DNA of 15,495 bases from Veillonella sp. (GTDB lineage Bacteria; Bacillota; Negativicutes; Veillonellales; Veillonellaceae): NCBI GenBank assembly GCA_019419725.1, contig DXZL01000006.1, positions 11,344 through 26,838 on the forward strand, written 5' to 3'. The notes beneath the pieces are model-generated. The model was not told where the DNA came from. It saw only the letters and a program-made list of their open reading frames with translations, and did no database searches. The position numbers and the translations under genes were made by a program. Position 1 is the first letter of the stretch, and each line of letters begins with the position of its first letter. Of the stretch, positions 7,523 through 14,317 are shown in pieces.

Positions 7523-7617
7523 AAAAGAACCCTATTATGATCGTGAACTGCACCCCAAAAATTGGACACAATTTTTGGAGGTGCGTTCATCGCAATATCA
7601 TGATAGGGTTCTTTTTA
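7523..7617. terminator. Bidirectional intrinsic terminator with an expanded loop (dcuC / MFS junction)
   Basis: Arms at 7523-7541 and 7597-7615 form a 19-bp stem with a single T-G pair: AAAAGAACCCTATTATGAT against ATCATGATAGGGTTCTTTT. The A and T runs at the stem base supply a U tract for both strands, so it can serve both the + strand dcuC-like gene and the - strand MFS gene, whose stop is at 7630. The 55-nt loop is unusually long and is filled by a second palindrome, described separately as an inserted element. Confidence 0.85.
7544..7589. mobile_element. 46-bp miniature element with IS3-like ends inside the terminator loop
   Basis: The segment starts TGAACTGCACC and ends GGTGCGTTCA, so it has TG...CA termini in inverted orientation. 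Its inner arms CCAAAAATT (7555-7563) and AATTTTTGG (7570-7578) pair across a 6-nt loop. It is flanked by a 3-bp direct repeat TCG (7541-7543 and 7590-7592). From memory, a GCACCCCAAAAATT-type end resembles terminal repeats of the IS150 group of IS3-family elements, which make 3-4 bp target duplications. There is no transposase. Removing the element and one TCG restores a tidy terminator with a CGCAAT loop. I read it as two fused IS ends, a remnant or MITE; family assignment is from memory and unsearched. Confidence 0.55.
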
Positions 7618-7629
7618 TATATCTTTATA

Positions 7630-8808
7630 TTATTTAAGTTTGAAGCCAATCCAGAGAGCGGAAATAATAAATAAGCCACCGCTAACCCAGAATAGGGTAG
7701 TAAAGCCAAGCCATGCCATAAGGCTAGCACCACCAACAGATCCTAAGAAATAACCAAAAAACAAACAAGACTGATTGTAGGAGAATACTTGACCTGTAAA
7801 TTCACGAGGTGTTTTTGAAGAGAGGTACGTGTTTAAGGCAGGCAACATGCCACCTAAACCAAAACCTTGTAGGAACCTGATGATTGCCAGTTGATATACA
7901 TCAGAAACATAGGCTTGAGGGATATTTAGAATCCCTACATAAATAAGAGATACTACTAATACTTTGCGTGGTCCAATCTTGTCGACTAATTTACCTAGTG
8001 GAGAACTACTCATAAGTTGAGCAATACCCATAGCAGAGAATACAGCGCCTGCAATAAATGCAAGGTTTTCTGTGTCGCTAGGAACGATTCCCTTAATATA
8101 TACAGAGATAACAGGTTGTAAGGACATAATGCATATTGCATAGATAAAGGACGCTACACATAATGCGACAATACTATTAAATTCCGGTATTTGCTCTTTC
8201 AACTTACGGATAGAAAGTTTTTCAGGATTCGGTTGTGGTACATAATTTTCATGAATGAATATAGTAGCCAGCACACCAGCTAAACCCATGAGTGCACCGA
8301 CGATGATGAAGTCATTGCGAATGCCTACTGTATCAGCAATATATCCACCCAATAAAGGTCCTATTAGTGAACCAGCAAGATTAGCAGATGCTAATAATCC
8401 TAAGGCCCAACCAGTTCGCTCAATAGGTGATTCTGAAGCTATTAATGTAATTGATGCCGAGTAAAAGCCACTTACTAGACCTTGAACGAGCCGGATTAAA
8501 ACAACCCCTTCGGGTGTAGTTTGAAAAGCAATTAATATATTGCATAATGCCATGCCAAAGCTAGATCGTATTAATGTAATTTTACGACCTTTTTTGTCCG
8601 CCACACGTCCCCAAAATGGAGCAGCCAAGCAAACGATAATATAGGTGGCACCTGTAGCTAACCCAGACCATAAGGACATAGCTTCTGGTGTTTGAACGCC
8701 TAGATCATGAAAGTATAAAGGCAGGATTGGAGCTAGTTGACTTACACCAAAGGCTGTACAGAATACACAGACTAAACTGATGTACACCGTTCGTTTCCAC
8801 GTTTCCAA
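7630..8808 (-). CDS. MFS transporter, MdtG-like drug efflux type
   Basis: This is a 392-residue inner-membrane protein with about twelve transmembrane segments. Its N-terminal half has the major facilitator motif A loop as GRVADKKGRK (about residues 66-75), then RLVQGLVSGFYSASITLIAS (TM4) and GWALGLLASANLAGSLIGPL (TM5), a pattern very close to E. coli MdtG, a proton-driven efflux protein conferring resistance to some drugs. The second half keeps PLGKLVDKIGPRKVL and the GQVFSYNQSCLFFGYFLGS segment, also close to MdtG. The start is TTG at 8808-8806, supported by AGGAGGG at 8814-8820 with 5-bp spacing; no better ATG is near. It is transcribed toward the dcuC-like gene and ends at the bidirectional terminator. 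Substrate is unknown. Confidence 0.87.
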   Translation of the reverse strand: METWKRTVYISLVCVFCTAFGVSQLAPILPLYFHDLGVQTPEAMSLWSGLATGATYIIVCLAAPFWGRVADKKGRKITLIRSSFGMALCNILIAFQTTPEGVVLIRLVQGLVSGFYSASITLIASESPIERTGWALGLLASANLAGSLIGPLLGGYIADTVGIRNDFIIVGALMGLAGVLATIFIHENYVPQPNPEKLSIRKLKEQIPEFNSIVALCVASFIYAICIMSLQPVISVYIKGIVPSDTENLAFIAGAVFSAMGIAQLMSSSPLGKLVDKIGPRKVLVVSLIYVGILNIPQAYVSDVYQLAIIRFLQGFGLGGMLPALNTYLSSKTPREFTGQVFSYNQSCLFFGYFLGSVGGASLMAWLGFTTLFWVSGGLFIISALWIGFKLK

Positions 8809-8836
8809 AGTATCCCTCCTTTAGTCTTGTAATACA

Positions 8837-8850
8837 TTTATAGCTATAAA
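8837..8850. promoter_or_regulatory. 14-bp perfect palindrome upstream of the MFS gene (possible operator)
   Basis: TTTATAGCTATAAA is a perfect palindrome 29 bp before the TTG start of the MFS gene, where a -10 region or an operator would be expected. Many efflux genes are controlled by repressors that bind such sites, but no regulator gene is adjacent. Confidence 0.4.
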
Positions 8851-8872
8851 AATTTGTAGGCTCATTTTTTGC

Positions 8873-8940
8873 CTAGTCTTTTGCGTAATGACTTTAAGCT
8901 AGTCTTTTGCTTAATGACTTTGGGCTAGTTATTTCTTGCT
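8873..8940. repeat. 26-bp tandem repeat, two copies plus a partial third
   Basis: Units at 8873-8898 and 8899-8924 match at 23 of 26 positions, both beginning CTAGTCTTTTGC and ending in a TAATGACTTT-containing segment. A decayed third start follows at 8925. The array lies between the stop of the Sel1-repeat gene and the start of the MFS gene. Confidence 0.7.
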
Positions 8941-8949
8941 ACGAAATAA
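8929..8949 (-). terminator. Weak AT-rich hairpin after the Sel1-repeat gene
   Basis: TTATTTC (8929-8935) pairs with GAAATAA (8943-8949) across a 7-nt loop, 3 bp beyond the - strand stop codon at 8953. The stem is AT-rich and the downstream - strand has no long U tract, so termination would be inefficient and the MFS gene could receive readthrough. Confidence 0.3.
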
Positions 8950-8952
8950 TTA

Positions 8953-11184
8953 TTAATTATGTTTCTTTTTAACTTCTTCCCAACCGCTTAAGTCCGGCAG
9001 TTTATTGCTTGTTATAGATTCTTGAATCCAGTAGTTAATGGAGGTTAAGTTGCTAGAATCCCGTTCAAAGCCATACACGATGTCGTCCTCTACGTCGTCT
9101 TCTATAGTGATATAGAGGCTAATGTGTAAGTTTTTACCTTTTCCACGCTCGATGAAGTAGCTAATACCTGGATCGTCGAGGTTAGATGGGCGAACCGATA
9201 TGATATCATACTTGCCATTGGCTACGCCTTCTAAGGCATCCTTAATCATTTGATTGGAAAATTCATATTGATTGAGGTAGAAAATATCGTTGTCGCAAGT
9301 TAATACATATTCCCGTGGAGGCGTAGTATTTTTGTACTGTCTCTCCCAGCTTTCATCAATAACAGGCAATGTAGCATGATCATAGAATTCTTTAATTAAA
9401 GCGAGGCCTTCAGGAATGGACATTTCTTTAAAGTATCTTATTTCATATACCGTAGGCTCCGAACTTTCATCTCGTTCATCAGTAGCCTCAAGGTAGCCGT
9501 ATAGATAGATAGTACAAGAGTTTTTATCTTCATTGTGGAACATAACAATACTGTACACATCGTAAATTACGTTTTCTATGGATTGGCGATTATCGTAGAT
9601 GATAAAGCTGAGATATTTTTGTGTATCCCATTCCCGTTGAATGAAATTCCAGTCGTATTTATTCGTGCGCCAACCAGTAGTAGAGTCCTCGAAGATTTCT
9701 AATACATCCACAGAATTTTGAGGCCATGTAGGTGGCATAGGATTACAAGTTGTAGAAGATTGATTTACGCCTTCTTTGTACTGATAGTGTCCATTAACGA
9801 GTTCAAAGGCTTCTAATCGCTCAGATGCTTCGTCAGGAATTACCAAGGGCTCACCAGTACCTAACCAATTATCGTTTCTTGTGTTAATACGTCTGATGCT
9901 TTCACGAGCATGTTCGTAGAACGTAACGGCTTGGTCTAAATCAGGTCCATTTGTAATGGCACCAATTTCGTAGCAATAGCCGGCTGCCAGTTGCCATAGA
10001 TGGTCCGCATAGTCATAACTACCGTATCTATCGTGACATTTGCTAGCCTGATTAACGCACTCTATAGCTGTTCTTATGGCAGGGGTATTACCTTTTTTGA
10101 AAGTAAATACATAAGCGAGATATGGCCAGATAGCATCGAGCGTGTAAATAGCTGGTTGTTGTAATAAGTGAGCAATGCGAGACCAGTCTTGGGACTGACC
10201 ATCGATATTTAATGTGCGAAGAGTAATGGCTTGCATTGTAACATAAGCGTGGTCATTAAAGTCTAAATAATCTGGGCTTATAGCAGCACGCTCATAGTAT
10301 TTGAGAGCCTTTTGAATATCCTGAGGGATTCTTTTGTTAGACTCACATGGTTTTGCATAGTACTCGGCAGCTTCACGCAAGCACATGCCATTATTCATGG
10401 TTACGCCGCGTTCAAAATATTCGAGAGCTCGTTCGTGCTCCCCGCGAGACTTACAAATATCGCCTGCTAAATACATCATGAGTGGCAAACCTGCTGCAGC
10501 CCCTTCAAAAATAACTTGTTCTTCCATTGCCTTATTATCTTGCTCGGCATAGGTAAGGCGCAAGTTGCGGTACGCAATAATAAGGCCTGCCGCTACGGAT
10601 TTATGTAACCATTGCTGCGCAATGGCCGTTACTTTATTTGCCAATCTATGTTGATCTACTTGTACAAATAAAGATTTTAAAAAATGAACAACACCGGATG
10701 GTTCACCTTCATTAACTATCTTTCGTGCAGATGGCAAGAGGCGGTAATCCCCCCACTGGAATACATTGGCAATGGCATAGGCACAGTAAGAACAACCCTT
10801 TTGGGCGCCCTCATAGACGCGCTGGAATGCTTGGTTCTTCGTCATAGGCAACTCTTTTTCAATAGTTGGTGTAAGGGCACCAGAGGTACGCATAGCTTGT
10901 AAAATAGCGATGGCACTGCCTTTGCGAATAGCCGTATGTAAATAACTATATGCCTTTGTGTCATCCTCAGGAAAGCCTGCTTCAATCCATGTGAACTGAG
11001 GGCCGGAATAGACGCGCGCCAAAATAGCGTACACATCGCCGATACCAGGAATCTTTTGGCCTTCCTCGTCAAGTTTCACAAGGGTATCAAGCTCAGCCTT
11101 GCCCGCCCAAGCAATATCTTTATTACACTGGTGGAATATTTTATTGAAAGACTGCTGTATTTGATCAGTGAAATAAAAACTCAT
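8953..11184 (-). CDS. Sel1/TPR-like repeat protein of unknown function, 743 residues
   Basis: No signal peptide or membrane segment is visible, so this is probably a cytosolic protein. The N-terminal two-thirds shows degenerate Sel1-like/TPR helical repeats with alternating A, G, Y and L: AYSYLHTAIRKGSAIAILQA (about 78-97), VYEGAQKGCSYCAYAIANVF (about 123-142), FEGAAAGLPLMMYLAGDICK (about 226-245), ALEYFERG (about 253-260) and ALKYYERAA (about 293-301). Such repeats usually mediate protein-protein contacts. The last 250 or so residues lack repeats; they are acidic, rich in aromatic and beta-type segments, and match no family I recognise. The ATG at 11184 has an excellent GGAGGAGAG-type site (11188-11196). 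A promoter-like pair lies about 55-80 bp upstream. It is divergent from the trp operon, with no functional link evident. Confidence 0.75.
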   Translation of the reverse strand: MSFYFTDQIQQSFNKIFHQCNKDIAWAGKAELDTLVKLDEEGQKIPGIGDVYAILARVYSGPQFTWIEAGFPEDDTKAYSYLHTAIRKGSAIAILQAMRTSGALTPTIEKELPMTKNQAFQRVYEGAQKGCSYCAYAIANVFQWGDYRLLPSARKIVNEGEPSGVVHFLKSLFVQVDQHRLANKVTAIAQQWLHKSVAAGLIIAYRNLRLTYAEQDNKAMEEQVIFEGAAAGLPLMMYLAGDICKSRGEHERALEYFERGVTMNNGMCLREAAEYYAKPCESNKRIPQDIQKALKYYERAAISPDYLDFNDHAYVTMQAITLRTLNIDGQSQDWSRIAHLLQQPAIYTLDAIWPYLAYVFTFKKGNTPAIRTAIECVNQASKCHDRYGSYDYADHLWQLAAGYCYEIGAITNGPDLDQAVTFYEHARESIRRINTRNDNWLGTGEPLVIPDEASERLEAFELVNGHYQYKEGVNQSSTTCNPMPPTWPQNSVDVLEIFEDSTTGWRTNKYDWNFIQREWDTQKYLSFIIYDNRQSIENVIYDVYSIVMFHNEDKNSCTIYLYGYLEATDERDESSEPTVYEIRYFKEMSIPEGLALIKEFYDHATLPVIDESWERQYKNTTPPREYVLTCDNDIFYLNQYEFSNQMIKDALEGVANGKYDIISVRPSNLDDPGISYFIERGKGKNLHISLYITIEDDVEDDIVYGFERDSSNLTSINYWIQESITSNKLPDLSGWEEVKKKHN

Positions 11185-11235
11185 ACTCTCTCCTCCGCAT
11201 AATAATCAGTAGAAGCTGATAACATATGTAGTTTC

Positions 11236-11265
11236 AGTATACTATTAGTGTTTAGAGGAACACAA
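11236..11265 (-). promoter_or_regulatory. Probable promoter of the Sel1-repeat gene
   Basis: Reading the - strand, TTGTGT (11265-11260) and TATACT (11241-11236) are separated by 18 bp, about 52 bp before the ATG at 11184. This is a plausible sigma-A type pair with an imperfect -35 box. Confidence 0.45.
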
Positions 11266-11354
11266 TATAAATATTCTGAATTTGGAGGGGACTAGGGAAA
11301 TCAGTAATTGGATTATATATGGGTATTAGGTGATGAACGAATGTAAGGATAAGG

Positions 11355-11382
11355 TGAAAGTTGAGATTTTTCTTGACTTTCA
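11355..11382. promoter_or_regulatory. Inverted repeat overlapping the trp -35 box
   Basis: TGAAAGT (11355-11361) and ACTTTCA (11376-11382) are perfect inverted copies separated by 14 bp. The right arm covers part of the -35 hexamer of the trp promoter. It could be an operator, adding transcription-initiation control to the T-box, or coincidence. Confidence 0.3.
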
Positions 11383-11402
11383 TTCTATAGAAACATTATA
11401 AT
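11373..11402 (+). promoter_or_regulatory. Promoter of the trp operon
   Basis: TTGACT (11373-11378) and TATAAT (11397-11402) are spaced by 18 bp. Transcription would start near 11409, about 30 bases before the base of T-box Stem I, exactly where expected for the leader. Confidence 0.8.
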
Positions 11403-11428
11403 CAGATTATAATTTTATACTCGCCTAA

Positions 11429-11748
11429 AAGAAACCGATGAGGTGGAGATAAAAATAGGAAATGCACTCACAGAGAGCGGGATTAGCTGAGAACCCGTAG
11501 TACGCAGCTTATTAAATGGACCACCGAGGGCGCATGGAAAAGAATGAATTTCATTCCTAGTATGGTGCGACGTCACACGAGCGTTAGTCGTGAGGGATAT
11601 GTTAGTATCCTGCGAAAGAGGAGTGCGCTGCATTCAAACAAGGTGGTACCGCGATTTATAGCATAATACAAGTATTTTCTAATACTCTTGTAAAAATAGA
11701 ACTATAGACTCGTCCTTGACGTTATATTGTCATGGGCGAGTTTTTTTA
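11429..11748 (+). promoter_or_regulatory. T-box riboswitch leader, tryptophan-specific, with terminator
   Basis: The canonical T-box sequence AAACAAGGTGGTACCGCG is at 11636-11653. Stem I closes with GGTGG (11442-11446) and CCACC (11521-11525). Just inside the 3' arm is AAATGGA, placing a UGG (Trp) specifier codon at 11517-11519. A small GGATA/TATCC hairpin (11595-11610) fits Stem III. CAAGG (11639-11643) can pair with CCTTG (11714-11718) to form the antiterminator; that CCTTG is also in the 5' arm of the terminator, so the structures exclude each other. Uncharged tRNA-Trp should stabilise the antiterminator and allow expression of trpEGDC. The class is firm and the specifier assignment well supported by the downstream genes. 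Confidence 0.93.
11708..11747 (+). terminator. T-box-controlled intrinsic terminator upstream of trpE
   Basis: Arms at 11708-11720 and 11729-11741 form a 13-position stem with one G-U pair and one U-U mismatch, an 8-nt loop and a run of seven Ts (11741-11747). It ends 27 bp before the trpE start codon and is the off-state structure of the T-box. Confidence 0.9.
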
Positions 11749-11774
11749 TTGGCAACTGCCAGATGGAGGTTCTC

Positions 11775-13244
11775 ATGATTTTTCCTAGTTTAGACCGTGT
11801 GAAAGCTATCGCACCGGGCTACGATATCGTGCCTGTATATATGGAAATTTTATCCGACGTACGCACACCGATTAGCGTGTTGAAAGCGTTAAAACAAGTG
11901 AGCAGTCATACGTACTTGCTTGAAAGTGCGGATAATAGTAATCATTGGGGCCGTTACTCCTTCTTAGGCTACGATCCTAAGATTGAGCTCTTTTGCAAAA
12001 ATCATAAAATGACTATCAAAGACGGTACAACGCGTACTTTTGAATGCTCTGACCCAGCTGCAGAGATTCGCAATATTTTGAGCCAATATAAAAGCCCTCG
12101 CTTAGAAGAATTACCAACCTTTACAGGTGGCTTTGTAGGTTACTTTGCTTGCGAATATATCCGCTATATCGAGCCAACCCTCGATTTCCCAACACCAGAT
12201 GATGACCCTGCTATGGTCAACGATGTAGACCTTATGCTCTTCGATAAGGTAATCGCATTCGACCATTACAAAAACAAAATCTACCTGATTGCTAACATCA
12301 GCACAAATGATTTAGAACGTAACTACAACAAGGCTGAGCTCGAATTAAAAGCATTAGCTGATCTCGTAGTAAACGGCAAAGAGGCAGATGTTCCAAAAGG
12401 TATTCTTAAAACAGAGTTCACTTCTGAATTTACAAAGGATGAGTTTGAAGCAGTTGTTAAAAAGACACAACATTACATCAAGGAAGGGGATATCTTCCAA
12501 TGTGTTGTATCTAACCGCCGTGAAGCTGAGTTCGATGGCAGCTTGTTAAATGCGTACCGCGTATTGCGTACATTGAACCCATCTCCATACATGTTTTACC
12601 TATCTGGTGGCGATGTAGAGCTTACAGGTGCTTCTCCAGAAACATTGGTAAAATTGACAGACGGTAAAATGTATACCTTCCCAATTGCAGGTACTATGCG
12701 CCGCGGTAAAACCGAAGCAGAGGACCTCGCTATTGAAGAAAAACTCATTAACGACGAGAAAGAGTTGGCTGAACATAACATGCTCGTTGACCTTGGCCGT
12801 AATGACCTAGGTAAAATTGCTAAATTCGGTTCCGTACAAGTAGAGGCGTTACATATGTTGCAACGTTTCTCTCATGTAATCCACATTACATCTACTGTAA
12901 GTGGCGACATTCAAGACGGTAAAGATGCTCTCGATGCCATCGGGGCTACATTGCCAGCAGGTACATTGTCCGGGGCTCCTAAAATTCGTGCTATCGAAAT
13001 CTTACACGAACTAGAAAAAAGCCCGCGCGGTGTATACGGCGGCGCTGTAGGTTACATCGATTTCTCCGGTAACATGGACGTATGTATCGGCATCCGCATG
13101 GCTATGAATAAAGGCGGTAAGGTCTATGTTCGCGCTGGCGCAGGTATCGTTCGCGATAGCGTACCTGCTAGTGAATATAACGAAACCTTGATCAAAGGCC
13201 AATCCATGATTTCCGCAATTACAGATGCACAGGAGGTAGAATAA
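11775..13244 (+). CDS. trpE: Anthranilate synthase component I
   Basis: The 489-residue large subunit of anthranilate synthase converts chorismate, with ammonia delivered by TrpG, to anthranilate, the first step of tryptophan synthesis. The N-terminal half has the LLES motif (residues 48-51) that forms the tryptophan feedback site. The chorismate-binding domain shows GDIFQCVVSNRRE (about 238-250), ELTGASPETLV, PIAGTMRRGKT, LVDLGRNDLGKIA and PAGTLSGAPKIRA (about 394-406), all canonical. I chose the ATG at 11775 because GGAGGT lies at 11765-11770; an in-frame ATG-class codon at 11727 falls within the terminator hairpin. The retained LLES site implies allosteric inhibition by tryptophan in addition to T-box control. 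The stop overlaps the trpG start by one base. Confidence 0.96.
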   Translation: MIFPSLDRVKAIAPGYDIVPVYMEILSDVRTPISVLKALKQVSSHTYLLESADNSNHWGRYSFLGYDPKIELFCKNHKMTIKDGTTRTFECSDPAAEIRNILSQYKSPRLEELPTFTGGFVGYFACEYIRYIEPTLDFPTPDDDPAMVNDVDLMLFDKVIAFDHYKNKIYLIANISTNDLERNYNKAELELKALADLVVNGKEADVPKGILKTEFTSEFTKDEFEAVVKKTQHYIKEGDIFQCVVSNRREAEFDGSLLNAYRVLRTLNPSPYMFYLSGGDVELTGASPETLVKLTDGKMYTFPIAGTMRRGKTEAEDLAIEEKLINDEKELAEHNMLVDLGRNDLGKIAKFGSVQVEALHMLQRFSHVIHITSTVSGDIQDGKDALDAIGATLPAGTLSGAPKIRAIEILHELEKSPRGVYGGAVGYIDFSGNMDVCIGIRMAMNKGGKVYVRAGAGIVRDSVPASEYNETLIKGQSMISAITDAQEVE

Positions 13245-13810
13245 TGGTACTCCTTATAGATAATTACGATAGCTTTTCCTTTAATTTATACCAATTAGTA
13301 GGCTCTATCGATCCAGACATTAAAGTCATCCGCAGCGATGAATTAACAGTTGAAGAAATCCGCGCGTTGAAACCAGACTATGTGATACTTTCACCAGGCC
13401 CTGGCAGACCAGCTGATGCGGGCGTATACGAAGACCTATTGCGCGAATGCAAAGGCGAATTCCCAATCCTTGGCGTATGCCTTGGTCACCAAGCCATCGG
13501 CGAAGTATTCGGTGGCACTGTATCTTACGCAAAACAAGTTATGCACGGCAAACAAAGCGTAGCCAAACAAGTACACCCATCCAAAATCCTAAAAGGCGTA
13601 CCTGAACAATTTGAAGTAGCACGCTACCACTCCTTGGCGATTATTGACGAAACCATGCCAAGCGAACTCATCGTTACATCCATTACCGACGACGGCGAAG
13701 TAATGAGCGTAGAGCATAAAGACTACCCAATCTACGGCGTGCAATTCCATCCGGAATCTATCATGACGCCGAACGGGGAACAAATGATTCGCAATTTCTT
13801 AGAAAAATAA
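13244..13810 (+). CDS. trpG: Anthranilate synthase component II (glutamine amidotransferase)
   Basis: This is a 188-residue class I glutamine amidotransferase that hydrolyses glutamine and passes ammonia to TrpE. It starts with LLIDNYDSFSFNLYQLVG, then has SPGPGRPADAG (oxyanion region, about 50-60), the nucleophile C79 in GVCLGHQAIGEVFGG, and H169/E171 in GVQFHPESIMT, completing the catalytic triad. It is a stand-alone amidotransferase, not fused to TrpD or TrpE, and of usual length. The ATG overlaps the trpE stop in TAATG, and AGGAGGT at 13231-13237 inside trpE is its ribosome binding site, so the two subunits should be translationally coupled. It might also serve PabB in folate synthesis, as in some Firmicutes; context favours the trp role. 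Confidence 0.95.
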   Translation: MVLLIDNYDSFSFNLYQLVGSIDPDIKVIRSDELTVEEIRALKPDYVILSPGPGRPADAGVYEDLLRECKGEFPILGVCLGHQAIGEVFGGTVSYAKQVMHGKQSVAKQVHPSKILKGVPEQFEVARYHSLAIIDETMPSELIVTSITDDGEVMSVEHKDYPIYGVQFHPESIMTPNGEQMIRNFLEK

Positions 13811-13812
13811 TC

Positions 13813-14002
13813 ACTGTTGTGTATTCGATGGGCTATTTATAAGGCCTAGAACGATAGGGCAGAAATAAGGTCTCTCGGAACTCCGATGGCCACCCACCCC
13901 ACTACGTGGGGCCGCCAAGTCGTTCCTTAAGACCTTATTTCCTGCCAACTCAATCTTGGCAGTACCTATAATAGCCCCTCTACAATACATATATCGAACA
14001 GT
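13813..14002. repeat. Large multi-stem palindromic element A in the trpG-trpD gap
   Basis: Nested complementary arms run from the outside in: ACTGTT/AACAGT (13813-13818, 13997-14002), TGTATT/AATACA (13820-13825, 13984-13989), GGGCTATT/AATAGCCC (13830-13837, 13970-13977), AAATAAGGTCT/AGACCTTATTT (13863-13873, 13930-13940), GGAAC/GTTCC (13877-13881, 13922-13926), TGGC/GCCA (13887-13890, 13914-13917), and CCCCAC-TAC-GTGGGG (13897-13911). A side hairpin CTGCCAA/TTGGCAG (13942-13948, 13956-13962) gives an alternative fold. It begins 2 bp after the trpG stop. No T tract follows the core, so it is not a simple terminator. Its core recurs, inverted, in element B. Confidence 0.8.
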
Positions 14003-14055
14003 AACTATATTTTTCTAAAGAAATATGCGAACCAGAACCCCTAATATAAGAAAAA

Positions 14056-14072
14056 GTGGTGCAAAGCACCAC
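14056..14072 (-). terminator. Terminator-like hairpin facing the - strand
   Basis: GTGGTGC (14056-14062) and GCACCAC (14066-14072) form a 7-bp perfect stem with a 3-nt loop. Five As precede it on the + strand, so on the - strand the stem is followed by a run of Us. No - strand gene is nearby, so it may block antisense transcription coming from trpD or be part of the palindrome-rich region. Confidence 0.5.
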
Positions 14073-14097
14073 CATTCCCATCCACATAAAGAGATGA

Positions 14098-14126
14098 CCT
14101 GTGCGTTACTCCATATAATGCGCAGG
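14098..14126. repeat. 11-bp hairpin between palindromic elements A and B
   Basis: CCTGTGCGTTA (14098-14108) pairs with TAATGCGCAGG (14116-14126) using two G-U pairs and a 7-nt loop. ATGA before and ATCAT after extend it with one bulge. No T tract follows on the + strand. Confidence 0.5.
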
Positions 14127-14148
14127 ATCATTTGATAATAGTTTGTAT

Positions 14149-14317
14149 GAGGGATATCTATTAAATTGGTATGATTTTTTAGCGGATAGGTGCGATTGGG
14201 TTATGTGCGAAGCCGACTTGGCGCCCCGCATAGCGGGGGGTGGCCACTTGGAGGCTGAGGGCATGACCCAATCGGTACCGACTAGGTAGATATGGTATCA
14301 ATTTAATAGATATCCTC
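14149..14317. repeat. Large multi-stem palindromic element B, inverted relative of element A
   Basis: Outer arms at 14149-14168 and 14299-14317 (containing ATATCTATTAAATTG and its complement) match over 19 bp with one bulged G. Inside are CGATTGGGTTATG/CATGACCCAATCG (14193-14205, 14262-14274), AGCC/GGCT (14211-14214, 14252-14255), TGGC/GCCA (14219-14222, 14243-14246) and CCCCGC-ATA-GCGGGG (14224-14238). Read on the - strand, its core carries TGGCCACCC and GCCAAGTCG, both present in element A. The right arm ends 1-2 bases before the AAAGGAG ribosome binding site of trpD, so folding of this element would sit directly against the trpD initiation region. Confidence 0.8.

Noticed and set aside
8873..8940. 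Possible CRISPR-like array
   Set aside because: The 26-bp units are directly abutting with no spacers and only about two copies, and no cas genes are nearby; it is a simple tandem repeat.
11415..11633. 72-residue open frame on the - strand
   Set aside because: It lies entirely antisense to the T-box leader, whose structure explains the sequence; no ribosome binding site or family resemblance.
11727..11774. Earlier in-frame start for trpE
   Set aside because: It falls inside the T-box terminator hairpin and lacks a ribosome binding site; the ATG at 11775 has GGAGGT at proper spacing and gives the usual N-terminus.
13813..14002. Element A as a plain intrinsic terminator of trpEG
   Set aside because: The GC-rich core is not followed by a T run, and the long nested arms and shared core with element B indicate something more complex.
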